DNA of 64,000 nucleotides from Curtobacterium aurantiacum (GCF_018598555.1 NZ_JAHEWN010000008.1:62001-126000); one strand, 5' to 3'; shown: positions 7,921-17,321, numbered from the stretch's first letter. Numbers and translations: made by a program. Notes: generated from the sequence alone by a model not told the origin.

Positions 7921-8000
7921 CCGGGCCGGGCCGGGCCGGGCCGGGCCGGGCCGGGAGGCACGGTGCCAGCTGGCACCGGGCCTCCAGTCCGTCAGTGGCT
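7921..8000. repeat. (CCGGG)7 tandem array fused to a damaged copy of the 58-bp palindrome
   Basis: Seven exact CCGGG units occupy 7921-7955. They run directly into the centre and right arm of the palindrome seen at 2283-2340 (right arm 7970-7998). Only the inner 16 bases of the left arm survive, the rest being replaced by CCGGG units. Expansion or slippage inside the palindrome is the simplest reading. The 356-bp space from 7851 to 8206 otherwise holds regulatory DNA for the flanking divergent genes. Confidence 0.85.
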
Positions 8001-8110
8001 CGAGTCCACGGCCGCGCACGACGCGACCACGCCGCTCACCAAGGCGGCGGAAGCCGCGAAACGAGCCGACCCCCAGCTGCCCCTTCCTCGGAAGCCCTCC
8101 TGGTCGTATG

Positions 8111-8128
8111 GTTTACAGCGTTGTAAAC
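8111..8128. promoter_or_regulatory. LacI-family operator upstream of the GH31 gene
   Basis: An 18-bp near-palindrome, GTTTACA-GCGT-TGTAAAC, matches the common LacI/GalR-family consensus of actinobacteria. It lies 79-96 bp upstream of the TTG start of the glycosidase and probably mediates carbohydrate-dependent repression. No LacI-type regulator gene is in this window. Confidence 0.75.
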
Positions 8129-8206
8129 GGGCCGCCGCAGGGACGGCCCGCAGGTCACGGCCGTTGCACGGCCCGATGGACGACGACGTCCACGAGGAGC
8201 ACCCAC

Positions 8207-11200
8207 TTGCGCCCCATCTCCTTCCGATCCCGAGGGCTGCGCCGTGCGCTGTCGTCGGGCATCGTCGCTGCGACCGCCCTCGGCATGCTCGGGATCGCCG
8301 CGATCCCGGCCGCCGCGGACCCCGCAGCCGACCGCACCGTCGTCTCGGGCCAGGCCCGGTTCGAGGTGCTCTCCCCCACCCTGATCCGCACCGAGTACGC
8401 GGGTGACGCGCAGTTCACCGACGGCAGCACCTTCAACGTCATCGGCCGCGACGACTTCGCACCCACGACGTTCACGAAGACCGAGCGGGACGGCTGGCTG
8501 ACCCTCGACACGGGCGCGATGACCGTCCGGTACAAGGAGGGCTCGGGGGCATTCGCGCAGGACACCCTGCAGACCACCGTGACCACGGCCTCCGGGCAGC
8601 GGGTCACCGGCACGCCGTGGGTGTCGACGCCCACCCCCTCGTGCACGATCGGATCGCTCTGCGAGGCCGAGACGCTCGGGCTCACCGGCCTGTCGCTCGC
8701 CACCGACCACACGGGCTTCACCGGAGCCGGGTTCGCCGCGGGCTTCGAGTCCGTCGGCAACGCGATGACCTTCACGACCACGGCGGAACGGGCCGGCTCG
8801 TACGACCTCGCCCTGCGCTACGCGAACTCGCAGGGCGGCGACGGCCAGGTCGCCACCCGCACCCTCAGCCTGACCGTCGACGGCGGCGCCGCGAAAACGA
8901 TCCGGCTCGCACCCGGCGCGAACTGGGACGACTGGAAGACCACCGCCGCCACGACGCTCGACCTGCCCGCAGGCGAGCACCGTGTGCGCATCGAACGCAC
9001 CGCGGACGACTCCGGCCGGGTGAACGTCGACAGCCTGGCCCTGGTCAGCACGGGTGCCGCCTACCCGGCACCGTCGACCACGGTCACCGGTGAGGACTGC
9101 GCGTTCGGCACCGTGTGCCAGGCCGAGGACTCGGCACGGACCGCTCCGGCGACGACCGCCACCAACCACAACGGCTTCGCCGGAGTCGGCTTCGTCGCCG
9201 GGTTCGAGCGTGCCGGGGCGCAGCTGACGACCCACATCACCGGGGTGCCCGCCGCGGGCGACTACGCCCTGCAGGTCCGCTACGCCAACGGCTCAGCCGG
9301 CACCCCGACGCTCACCGCGGCCCCGACCGGTCAGCAGTCGACCACTGCACCGCTCCCGAGGACGAGCGGCTGGGACTACTGGAACACCGCCACCGTGCCG
9401 GTGCACCTGGCCGCCGGCACGAACGACGTCGTGATCGGGTGCCCGACCGTGACGAACAACTGCAACGTGAACTTCGACACCGTCGCCGTGGTCAACACCG
9501 CGTCGCCGGTCCTCGCCGCACACGCACCGCTCGGCGGGTACCGACGGGACCTCGACACCGCCAACGGATCGGTGAAGACCAACCCGGGCCTGCTCTACCA
9601 GGACGTCTGGTCACTCCTCGACGACAGCGCCTCGGCGCTGTACGACCAGGCGACCAACACCGTCACCCCCGCCGGCGACCACGGCGGCGAGCGCTACCAG
9701 GACGGCTACGTCTTCGGGTACGGCAGCGACTACCGTCATGCCCTGCAGGAGCTCGCCGTCCTGACCGGTCCGACGAAGCTGCTCCCCCGTTGGGCGTACG
9801 GCGTCTGGTACTCCGAGTACTACGACCGCTCGCAGGCGGACTACCTGGCGATCGCGAAGCAGTTCCAGGACGAAGGCGTCCCCGTCGACGTCATGGCGAT
9901 CGACACCGACTACAAGATCGGCAGCCCCACCAACCAGGGCGACAGCAAGTGGAACGGCTGGTCGGTCGACCCGTCCCGGATCCCGGACATGACCGGCCTG
10001 CTCGCCGACTGGCACGCCGAGGGCATCCACAACACCCTCAACATCCACCCGTCGATCTCGAGCCAGGACCCGCAGTTCGCGAAGGCCCAGGCCACCGCGA
10101 AGGGCAAGCTCACCAAGGGCGACGGCGACCGGTACCTGTTCGACTGGTCCGACCCGGACCAGCTCAAGGCCTACTTCGACCTGCACACCTCGCTGCAGCC
10201 GAAGGGCGTCGACATGTGGTGGCTCGACTGGTGCTGCAGCGAGAACTCGAAGTACTCCGCGAACGGCGTCACCCCCGACGCGTTCATCAACCAGCAGTAC
10301 GCGAAGTACACGGACCAGGCGCTCGGCGGCCGGGGGCTCGCGTTCTCGCGGGCGTACGGCTCGCTGACGGCTGGCGGCTACGGCAACCCGCAGGCGGTCC
10401 CGACCGGCCCGTGGGCGGACAAGCGCACGACCGTGCACTTCACCGGCGACACCACGTCGTCGTGGGACATGCTGCTCGCCGAGGTCGGCTACACCCCCGG
10501 TGAGTCCGCCGCGACCGGTCTGGCCTCGGTCAGCCACGACATCGGCGGCCACAACGGTGCGCAGTACGGCATCGAGGGCGCCGAGGAGGGCACGACCCAG
10601 CTGCCCGAGGACCTCTACGCCCGCTGGGTGCAGCTCGGCACCTTCCAGCCGATCGACCGCCTGCACAGCAACCACAGCGACCGACTGCCGTGGCAGTACC
10701 CGGCCGCTGCAGAGGCCTCGGCGAAGCGGTTCCTGAACCTCCGCGAGGCCCTGGTCCCCCTGACCTACACGCTCGCCGCCCAGGCGACCGAGACGGGCAC
10801 CCCGATCCTGCAGCCGCTCTACCTGCAGTACCCCGAGGCGCAGGAGTCCTACGCCCAGGCCGGCTCGGAGTACCTGTACGGCCCGGACGTGCTCGTCGCC
10901 CCGGTCACCACCGCGAACGACGACTCCGGCAAGGCGACCCGCTCCGTCTGGTTCCCGGCCGGCAGCTCGTGGACCGACTGGTTCACCGGTAAGACGTACG
11001 CCGGAGGCACCACCGCCGACGTGACGACCGACCTGAACAGCATGCCGGTGTTCGTGAAGAGCGGCGGCATCGTCCCCACCCGCTCGGAGCAGGTCGGGAA
11101 CGACGCCGCACCGCTCGACGCCGTCACCCTGACGGTGGCGACCGGAGCGAACGGCTCGTTCGACCTGCACGAGGACGCCGGCGAGGACAGCGCCGCCACC

Positions 11201-12010
11201 GCGAAGGCCGCGGCGGGCAGCGCCTCCACCGCCGTCCGCTACACGCAGCAGGCAATGGGCGGCTCGCTCGCCATCGCCCCCGCCGACGGCTCCTTCGCCG
11301 GGCAGGTGCAGGACCGCTCGTGGACCGCGACGTTCACGAACGCCGACCGCCCCCGAACCGTCACCATCGACGGCCGCGTGATCGCGGACACCGCCTGGAC
11401 CTACGACGCCGACACCCGCACCATCAGCGTGCCGGTCGACGAACGGTCCGTGACGGAGCGAACGGTCGTCGCCTTCAGCAGCAGGGCGGCGGCGACCGCG
11501 GTCCTGCGGGTCGAGTCGCCTCGGGTGGACGCGGGCGACACGCAGACCGTGACCGGCGCCGGGTTCCCGGCCGACACCGACGTGGCGCTGGCGACCGCGC
11601 CGCGCATCGGTGGTGCCACCGCGCACACCGACGCGAGTGGTGCGTTCTCGGCGGACCTGCGGGTGCCTGACACGGCGTCCGGTCGGGTGACCGTCACCGC
11701 GTCGGTCGACGGTGTGACCCTGGCTCGGGCCGCCTTCACCGTGGTGGCTGCGGCTGCTCCGGCGCCGACCACGTCGCCGGGTGCGGGCACGCCGGGCAGC
11801 GGCGCTCCGACGCCGGGTGACAGCGGATCCGCTCCACCGGGAGCGGCAGCGCCGGGCAACGGTGGCGCGGTTGCGGGCAGCGACCCGGGCGGCGCGCTGG
11901 CCTGGACGGGCGCGAACCTGCTCCCCCTCGGGCTGTTGGCGGCGGCACTGCTCGCGGCCGGTGGACTCGTGTGGACGCTGCGGAGCCGGCGACGCCGGGC
12001 GCGTGCCTGA
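8207..12010 (+). CDS. secreted, cell-wall-anchored GH31 glycoside hydrolase with two CBM35-like modules
   Basis: A 1267-residue multidomain protein. TTG 8207 is preceded by ACGAGGAG and starts a signal peptide (R-S-R-G-L-R-R then a hydrophobic run ending A-A-I-P-A-A-A-D). Two carbohydrate-binding modules of CBM35/CBM6 type follow (about residues 144-283 and 296-430, each opening C-E/Q-A-E), then the GH31 barrel (about 500-930). The likely nucleophile is Asp674 in M-W-W-L-D-W, and the acid/base is Asp748 in F-T-G-D-T-T-S-S-W. After beta-sandwich and Ig-like domains comes a Pro/Gly/Ser linker and an L-A-W-T-G sorting motif, one membrane helix and an R-R-R-R tail, fitting class E sortase anchoring. 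Alpha-glucosidase or alpha-xylosidase activity is likely; the exact substrate is not readable. Confidence 0.93.
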   Translation: MRPISFRSRGLRRALSSGIVAATALGMLGIAAIPAAADPAADRTVVSGQARFEVLSPTLIRTEYAGDAQFTDGSTFNVIGRDDFAPTTFTKTERDGWLTLDTGAMTVRYKEGSGAFAQDTLQTTVTTASGQRVTGTPWVSTPTPSCTIGSLCEAETLGLTGLSLATDHTGFTGAGFAAGFESVGNAMTFTTTAERAGSYDLALRYANSQGGDGQVATRTLSLTVDGGAAKTIRLAPGANWDDWKTTAATTLDLPAGEHRVRIERTADDSGRVNVDSLALVSTGAAYPAPSTTVTGEDCAFGTVCQAEDSARTAPATTATNHNGFAGVGFVAGFERAGAQLTTHITGVPAAGDYALQVRYANGSAGTPTLTAAPTGQQSTTAPLPRTSGWDYWNTATVPVHLAAGTNDVVIGCPTVTNNCNVNFDTVAVVNTASPVLAAHAPLGGYRRDLDTANGSVKTNPGLLYQDVWSLLDDSASALYDQATNTVTPAGDHGGERYQDGYVFGYGSDYRHALQELAVLTGPTKLLPRWAYGVWYSEYYDRSQADYLAIAKQFQDEGVPVDVMAIDTDYKIGSPTNQGDSKWNGWSVDPSRIPDMTGLLADWHAEGIHNTLNIHPSISSQDPQFAKAQATAKGKLTKGDGDRYLFDWSDPDQLKAYFDLHTSLQPKGVDMWWLDWCCSENSKYSANGVTPDAFINQQYAKYTDQALGGRGLAFSRAYGSLTAGGYGNPQAVPTGPWADKRTTVHFTGDTTSSWDMLLAEVGYTPGESAATGLASVSHDIGGHNGAQYGIEGAEEGTTQLPEDLYARWVQLGTFQPIDRLHSNHSDRLPWQYPAAAEASAKRFLNLREALVPLTYTLAAQATETGTPILQPLYLQYPEAQESYAQAGSEYLYGPDVLVAPVTTANDDSGKATRSVWFPAGSSWTDWFTGKTYAGGTTADVTTDLNSMPVFVKSGGIVPTRSEQVGNDAAPLDAVTLTVATGANGSFDLHEDAGEDSAATAKAAAGSASTAVRYTQQAMGGSLAIAPADGSFAGQVQDRSWTATFTNADRPRTVTIDGRVIADTAWTYDADTRTISVPVDERSVTERTVVAFSSRAAATAVLRVESPRVDAGDTQTVTGAGFPADTDVALATAPRIGGATAHTDASGAFSADLRVPDTASGRVTVTASVDGVTLARAAFTVVAAAAPAPTTSPGAGTPGSGAPTPGDSGSAPPGAAAPGNGGAVAGSDPGGALAWTGANLLPLGLLAAALLAAGGLVWTLRSRRRRARA

Positions 12011-12120
12011 GCCCGCCTGAGCGGTCTCCCGTCCGTCCGTGGTCGCGCTGCAGATCCCCGATCACCGGACCGCGATGCTGCGGCTGCGGCTGCGCTTGCG
12101 GGCATCGCCCGCTCGCTCGC

Positions 12121-12300
12121 GTGGTGATGGAAGGCATCTCAACGTGCGCCAGTACGAGGACCTGCTCGCTCGGACCGCTCAACATGCGACTGACGCCCGC
12201 TTCTACGCCTTCGACCTCACACTCGAGGAAACGGTCCGTCGACATGCCACGAGACCGAAAGTTGCTGAGTTCGACGCCGAACGAGTGGTATCGCGGGTAG
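12121..12300 (+). pseudogene. decayed P-loop kinase/ATPase fragment with two frameshifts
   Basis: Three frames together spell the middle of a small-kinase family common in actinobacteria. V-V-M-E-G-I reads from 12121, then one frame later come L-N-V-R-Q-Y-E-D-L-L and E-E-T-V-R-R-H-A-T-R-P-K-V-A-E-F from 12139, then another frame gives N-E-W-Y-R-G and a stop at 12298-12300. The family pattern, as I remember it, is E-G-I-L...Y...M-L...F-E-E-T-x-R-R-H-A-T-R-P-x-A-x-E-F...W-Y-R, so two small indels and loss of the Walker-A half are implied. The 272 bases from here to 12572 show nothing further. Confidence 0.6.
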
Positions 12301-12572
12301 GCAGACCCATCCGGTTGACGATGGTCGATCGGACACTCGATTGGACCTCCGACATCGCCCGCAGCGAAGTGAGGCCTACGGACCCGGCCCGGCTTGAACG
12401 GGCAGCCACCCTCGCCGTGCTGCGGGCAGGACGCACCCTTACCGGGTAGATGCGCCTTGGGCGGGTTCCCGTGACGATTACCGTCCCTCAGCGCCTGGTC
12501 TTCGTCCCGCTTGCCGATCCATCGACGGGTGGCGGGCCTGCCGGCATCCCACGGCCGACAGGTCCTTCTCTG

Positions 12573-13439
12573 CTAAGCGCGCTCGACAGGGAGCCAGAGC
12601 TCGCAGGTGGCCGTGCTGAAGTCATCGGCGCGGTCGAGTACCGCGACGATGGACGGTCCGGGCCGGAGCCGCCAGGGGTTCGACGGGAACCAATCAGTCG
12701 CGGTCGCCGCCCATGTCTCCTGCAGTGCAGCCGGGTACTCGCCCTCGGTGCGGAACACAGCCCACGTGCCGGCCGGAACCTCGATCGTGTCGAGATCTCC
12801 GATCATCGGAGCCTTCCCCGCGACGGCTACTCCGTGCAGGTAGGTCAGTTCGCTCCCCTCGGTGTAGTCCGGGTCGACATCGGCGCTGACCTGGAGCAGG
12901 CCGCTCGGTTCGGTGTCGCTCAGGGCTTTGAGGCGTGCGTGCTCAGCTGCCGGAAGTGAGCCGATGTGGGCTTGGATGTGCGGGTTCATCCCCTCGTGGA
13001 TGAGGGGCACGCGGGTGGCGTGACCCACGAGGAGAAACGCCGGTCGATCGGTGATCCGTGTGTCCATGGTGATGTTCCCTTCTACGGTCAGGCGGAACCT
13101 GAGCTGCGGTTGCGTTCGAAGGGGGCCACCATTTCGCTTGACGCTGCCGACGCTGACGCCGTGAACCGAGCGGAACGCTCGACCGAACGCCTCGGTTGAG
13201 CCGTAGCCGTACCGCACCGCGATGCTTAACAGGTTTCCGTCTCCGAGGACATCCGCTGCCGCGACTGACATTCGGCGACGACGGATGTACTCCGACAGCG
13301 GCATGCCAGCGAGCGATGAGAACATCCGCCGAAGGTGGTACTCCGTCGTGCCGAGTTCCCGCGCCAGGGATGCAACGTCGAGGTCGTCGTCCAGACGACC
13401 TTCGACCAGTTCGACCAGTCTGTTCAGCTCAGCGATCAT
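12573..13439 (-). CDS. AraC-family regulator with GyrI-like effector-binding domain
   Basis: A 288-residue protein. The N-terminal ~100 residues form the double AraC HTH (A-R-E-L-G-T-T-E-Y-H-L-R-R-M-F-S-S, then R-Y-G-Y-G-S-T-E-A-F-G-R-A-F). The C-terminal half is an AraC_E_bind/GyrI-like domain (I-T-D-R-P-A-F-L-L-V-G near its start, ending C-E-L-W-L-P-V). The ATG at 13439 is preceded by GAAGGAGG. This architecture resembles multidrug or stress effector-binding regulators such as Rob/BmrR-like proteins. The target is unknown; no transporter adjoins it on the same strand. Confidence 0.9.
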   Translation of the reverse strand: MIAELNRLVELVEGRLDDDLDVASLARELGTTEYHLRRMFSSLAGMPLSEYIRRRRMSVAAADVLGDGNLLSIAVRYGYGSTEAFGRAFRSVHGVSVGSVKRNGGPLRTQPQLRFRLTVEGNITMDTRITDRPAFLLVGHATRVPLIHEGMNPHIQAHIGSLPAAEHARLKALSDTEPSGLLQVSADVDPDYTEGSELTYLHGVAVAGKAPMIGDLDTIEVPAGTWAVFRTEGEYPAALQETWAATATDWFPSNPWRLRPGPSIVAVLDRADDFSTATCELWLPVERA

Positions 13440-13594
13440 GCCGCCTCCTTCGACACCCACACTTCCGGGCCGTAACGATCGGGACCCTACTATCGCGGTC
13501 CGATCGGATCGCCTCTGTGCTCCGGAACATGCCCGTGAGCCGGTCGGTCTCCGGTCACAACGCGGAGCGGTCACGAGTGGGGCATGCTCGACTC

Positions 13595-13813
13595 ATGACG
13601 TTCTCCTGGTGGATCTGGTCTGCCGTTGTGCTCGTCGGGCTCATCGGAGCGGGACTGCTCTTCCGTTCGGTTGTGGTGACGGTCCGCGAGTACGGGTTCG
13701 GACGAGGTCAAATGACCAGGCGACCGGGGGCGCCCTGGTTCTGGACGGGACTGGCGACTCTGATCATCGCGGGGTTCCTCGTCATCGGCTGGGCCTTCAT
13801 GCTCGACGGGTGA
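13595..13813 (+). CDS. small membrane protein, two predicted helices
   Basis: A 72-residue product with a first hydrophobic segment at about 5-27 and a second at about 49-69, separated by a basic loop. The ATG at 13595 is the first good start. No recognisable family. It is divergent from the AraC-family gene, sharing a 155-bp gap, so control by that regulator is possible. Confidence 0.6.
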   Translation: MTFSWWIWSAVVLVGLIGAGLLFRSVVVTVREYGFGRGQMTRRPGAPWFWTGLATLIIAGFLVIGWAFMLDG

Positions 13814-14004
13814 TCTCCGCAGGATGGCGAGTCTCGGCCGCGTCTCGACAACCGCCTTGCGTTCGGAGCTCTTGCGGAGCACGCAGCAGTTCACCGGCGC
13901 CCGCTGACCGATCGGCTGCCGGGCGGCTGCAGTCTGGTTACATCGATGCGCGCTCGAGAACTCCTCGGGCCGCACCCGCCGCCGCTACAGGAGAGGTGCT
14001 CTGC

Positions 14005-14193
14005 ATGTTCAAGATGAAGGGAAACCTGGTTCCGCCGACCATCATCGGGTTGTTCGCGGTTGCTATCGGTGTCGTCACGCTACTTTCACCGAATCGCGCA
14101 GATATCAGCGTTGCCGTCTGGGGTGTCCTCGCAGGATTGTTTGGTCTCTATGTGCTGTGTGGCGTCGTAGTTTCGTGGCGCGCGCGACAATGA
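14005..14193 (+). CDS. small membrane protein, two predicted helices
   Basis: A 62-residue product. The ATG at 14005 follows GAGAGGTG at a suitable distance. Two hydrophobic segments (about 9-27 and 36-57) flank a short P-N-R-A-D loop, with a basic C-terminus. Base composition is a little less GC-rich than its neighbours. Not recognised. The 243 bases to the next gene hold nothing convincing. Confidence 0.6.
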   Translation: MFKMKGNLVPPTIIGLFAVAIGVVTLLSPNRADISVAVWGVLAGLFGLYVLCGVVVSWRARQ

Positions 14194-14436
14194 CGCTTCG
14201 AAGCGCAGTAGACCACGACGCCCTCCTGGCGCCCGGGAGTGTCCGGTGGCCGATCGTTGACCGGGCGCGCATGGGGATTGGTGGGATCCTTCCGGTATGC
14301 AGGCGAACATCCGGCTCGGGAAGCAGATGGACCTCCGGAACGCGGTGCAATCGCTCCTGGAGTGACTTACGACCGGTAGCTGATCCCCATACGGAACACT
14401 GATCCCGGCGGGGAAGACCGGTGAGGCAGCAATCGC

Positions 14437-14919
14437 TCAGCTCTGCTGGACGGTGCGGCGGAACACCACGAGGTCATCGCCCTCGGTCCAGTAGTCGCTG
14501 ACCTGCGCGACCTGCTCGTAGCCGAGCCGGAGGTAGAACGCGCGCGCCGGAGCGAACTGCTCCGTCGAGGACGTGCGAACGAGGATCATCCGCGCCCCTC
14601 CCTCGATCAGCGCCGACTCCACCGCCCGCATCAGCGCCTGCCCGATACCGTGGCCCTGCTGGTCGGTGCGCACGCCGATCATCGTGATGTCCCACACCCG
14701 ATCGGTCGCCTCTTCCGCGCGAGCGAGCACCGCGCCGAGAACCCGGCCGTCGACGGATGCGACCAGGCTCCGGCTCTCCTCCCGCGTCGACGTGAGGTGC
14801 CTGTCGAGGGCGTCCTCGAGGAAGGGTGCATCCTCGCGCGCGAACATCTCCGCGAGCACCATCACCTCGACCACGGCCTCCTGATCGAGTGCGGTGTAGG
14901 GCCTGATGTCGACGGTCAT
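14437..14919 (-). CDS. GNAT-family N-acetyltransferase
   Basis: A 160-residue protein with the GNAT fold. The acetyl-CoA motif is I-G-V-R-T-D-Q-Q-G-H-G-I-G-Q-A-L-M, matching the R/Q-x-x-G-x-G/A loop, and the late R-A-F-Y-L-R-L-G-Y motif is also typical. The ATG at 14919 is preceded by AGAGAGGTG and starts the first beta strand (T-V-D-I-R-P-Y). Substrate unknown. Confidence 0.9.
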   Translation of the reverse strand: MTVDIRPYTALDQEAVVEVMVLAEMFAREDAPFLEDALDRHLTSTREESRSLVASVDGRVLGAVLARAEEATDRVWDITMIGVRTDQQGHGIGQALMRAVESALIEGGARMILVRTSSTEQFAPARAFYLRLGYEQVAQVSDYWTEGDDLVVFRRTVQQS

Positions 14920-15105
14920 GAATCCGCACCTCTCTTCGGCGACAGCCCAACGTTGGGCCGGTCGTCGGGGCCACCCTACGGTGAGCGGCCACCACCAGGA
15001 GCGTTCCGGTGACCCATCGGCTATTGCGGTGTGATGGTTGAGCCGCGCGGAGCGGTGGATTGTCGAGTCGTGGATACCGCGGAGGAGATCCTGTAGGACG
15101 GACAA

Positions 15106-15375
15106 GTGATCGATCGCCCTGCTCTGGCCGAGTTCCTACTCGGGTCGCAGGACGTAGTTGAACGCGCACTTGCTTGCGTCCGTCTTGCAGACGACCGAAA
15201 TAGAGCCTTCAAGAACCCGGCTCTGAAGGGGGTTGGGGCAGACGAGCGCGCAGCTGCGCTCGCTGCGTTCGTGCGCGCCTGTCGGGAGGACCTCTCGCTC
15301 GCCGAGCTCGATACTTTCCGACTCAGAACAGATTACGCCTCGGTCTCGGGTGCTTTGCTGCCGGGTGGTGATTGA
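15106..15375 (+). CDS. hypothetical protein, mainly helical
   Basis: An 89-residue frame opening with GTG at 15106. It reads I-D-R-P-A-L-A-E-F-L-L-G and continues as an amphipathic, probably helical sequence with an A-D-E-R-A-A-A-L-A-A-F-V stretch. The opposite strand gives only Arg/Ser-rich shadow. The ribosome site is weak (GGAGGAGA is 27 bases upstream), so the start is unsure. Not recognised. Confidence 0.4.
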   Translation: MIDRPALAEFLLGSQDVVERALACVRLADDRNRAFKNPALKGVGADERAAALAAFVRACREDLSLAELDTFRLRTDYASVSGALLPGGD

Positions 15376-15527
15376 GCGACGCCTGGCCACGAGAAGCAAG
15401 GAGTCAGCTTCGGTCTGCGGCGGGTTGGACAAGTTAAACGGCAATGTATGCGGACGGAAGGATGCGCGGGACTGTCTCTGCACTGGGTGCCGGACAGGTT
15501 GGACGGCGGCCGACAGAAACGGCGACG

Positions 15528-15737
15528 ATGATGCGCTCGATCGCCATCACGCTCTTCATCATCGGCGCAGTGCAGTTCGCGAGCGGCATCGTTTACTACC
15601 TCATCGACTACAAGCGAACTGGCAAGCTCTACCGCAAGAAGCTCCCGTGGTTCCCGATCATCATCACCGGTTGGGTGCTCTGCGCCGCTGGCGTGTTGGC
15701 CGGCCTCATCGGCACCAGCGGACAAGGGTTCGCATGA
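15528..15737 (+). CDS. small membrane protein, two predicted helices
   Basis: A 69-residue product; ATG at 15528 or the next codon. Two hydrophobic segments (about 4-25 and 40-60) are joined by a basic loop K-R-T-G-K-L-Y-R-K-K, which should face the cytoplasm. The ribosome site is weak. It is similar in plan to the two other mini membrane proteins at 13595 and 14005. Unknown function. Confidence 0.6.
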   Translation: MMRSIAITLFIIGAVQFASGIVYYLIDYKRTGKLYRKKLPWFPIIITGWVLCAAGVLAGLIGTSGQGFA

Positions 15738-15832
15738 TCACGGCACCGGCAGAATCGTTCTGACACTGTCGCCGCACCGAACCACGTGGCCAAGCCGCGA
15801 GCGAGCGCCAAGTTGTCTCGTTGATCCATCCT

Positions 15833-17080
15833 CTATCGAACGGCGGTTGTCCTGAGTGGTGAGCACATCGCGACGACGACGGCGCCGGCGAACACGAGGG
15901 TCACCGCGAGCAGCGCGACGCCATCTCCAGCGACGGTCATGAGCGCGCCGCCGCCCACTGCTCCTGCAGCCGCGAGGGTCCTGTTTGCGCTGCGCATCGT
16001 GCCATTCATCCGGCCGAGGAGTGTGTCGGGTGTGACGGTTTGGCGGAGGCTCATCTCGTTCGCGTTCTCGCAGCCCGCTGCAGCGCCGTGCATGGCGAAG
16101 GCGACGAACAACACCGCGACGGTCGTCGGTGTTCCTGCGGTGCCGGTTCCAACCGTCGTGAGCGTGATGGCGGCCCAGGCGATCGGGTACGCGGCTCGAG
16201 CGGCGATGATCGTCCGGCCGGCACCGAAGCGGGTGCCGAGGCGCGGAGCCGCAGTGGCGCCAACCAGCATCGCGACACCGCTGACGGCGAGGATGCCCCC
16301 GTACACCGCGGCTGGGAGCGCGAAGGTGCGGAGCGCGAGTGTCGCGGACACCGTCAGTCCGGCGGCGTTGGCGAGGAACCAGAGATGTGTCGACAGAGCC
16401 AGCGGTGCGAGCGTCGCATGACCGTACGTCCACCGCAGACCGTCGGCGATGTCGCTCCGCAACCGCGCACCCGCCGTGCGCGCTGGCGTCTGCTCGATGA
16501 CGCGGACGCGCGCGATGAGGACGGCGTCGACGAAGTAGCTCACCGCATCGAGCGCGATCGCGACCGGCGCGGTCACGATGCTGACCAGGACACCTCCGAG
16601 AGCCGGGCCCACCGTCTGCGCTGCAGCGTCACTCTGGTCAACCCGCGCATTCGCCGCCAGGAGGAGCGGGCGAGGGACGATTCGAGGGAGGAGGGACTGC
16701 GTTGCGGCGAATCCGATGACGGACAAGATGCCGAACACGAACAACGCTGCTGCCGTCACCCAGAGGTTCAAGAGCCCGGTCAACCAAAACACCGGGATCG
16801 CGCCCAGGCACACGCCACGACCGACACTCGCCCAGATCAGCAGCGGCTTGCGCCGGAATCGATCGACGTACGCGCCGACGATCAGCCCGAACAACGCGTA
16901 CGGCAGGAACTGCGCAGCGTTCACCAACCCCACCTCGAACGGGCTAGCGTGCAGCACCGTCACCACGAGAACCGGTACGGCCACCGCGCTCACCGCGGAT
17001 CCGAACGACGAGAGGGTCGCGGCAGACCAGTACGAGCGGAACCCGGGCACTCGACCCAGCGTGGTCACGTCCTCGCCCAT
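15833..17080 (-). CDS. MFS transporter, enterobactin-exporter/macrolide-efflux type
   Basis: A 415-residue protein with about 12 membrane helices. After helix 2 it carries the MFS loop G-A-Y-V-D-R-F-R-R-K-P, and midway L-L-P-R-I-V-P-R-P-L-L-L-A-A-N-A-R, typical of the MFS_3/EntS-like efflux group. Its start at ATG 17080 gives the standard N-terminus (F-R-S-Y-W-S-A-A-T-L-S-S-F-G). It probably exports a drug or small secondary metabolite by proton antiport. The 241-bp gap to the next gene contains nothing clear. Confidence 0.9.
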   Translation of the reverse strand: MGEDVTTLGRVPGFRSYWSAATLSSFGSAVSAVAVPVLVVTVLHASPFEVGLVNAAQFLPYALFGLIVGAYVDRFRRKPLLIWASVGRGVCLGAIPVFWLTGLLNLWVTAAALFVFGILSVIGFAATQSLLPRIVPRPLLLAANARVDQSDAAAQTVGPALGGVLVSIVTAPVAIALDAVSYFVDAVLIARVRVIEQTPARTAGARLRSDIADGLRWTYGHATLAPLALSTHLWFLANAAGLTVSATLALRTFALPAAVYGGILAVSGVAMLVGATAAPRLGTRFGAGRTIIAARAAYPIAWAAITLTTVGTGTAGTPTTVAVLFVAFAMHGAAAGCENANEMSLRQTVTPDTLLGRMNGTMRSANRTLAAAGAVGGGALMTVAGDGVALLAVTLVFAGAVVVAMCSPLRTTAVR

Positions 17081-17321
17081 GCGCCAACGCTGGCAGACCG
17101 CGACGCTGCGAGCAAGACAGTTCGCACCACCCGTCCCTGTCTCGTTCGGCGATCCAGCACTGCTGTCCGCCCAGCCACCTAGGCGGTTGTTCGGTCACCG
17201 CGCCGATGACGCCCAGAGTTCTTCTTCGAGCGGGGCAAGGAAGCGTCGGGACAGTGCGGTCAGTGCTTCGCGGGCGCGTGGCGGTCGTAGGGCTGTGGCT
17301 CGAACCGTCCAGTCCTTTCGA

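Noticed and set aside
9611-11626. A 671-codon minus-strand frame opposite the GH31 gene
   Set aside because: Gly/Arg/Val-rich composition with no motifs; the plus strand has signal peptide, GH31 and anchor.
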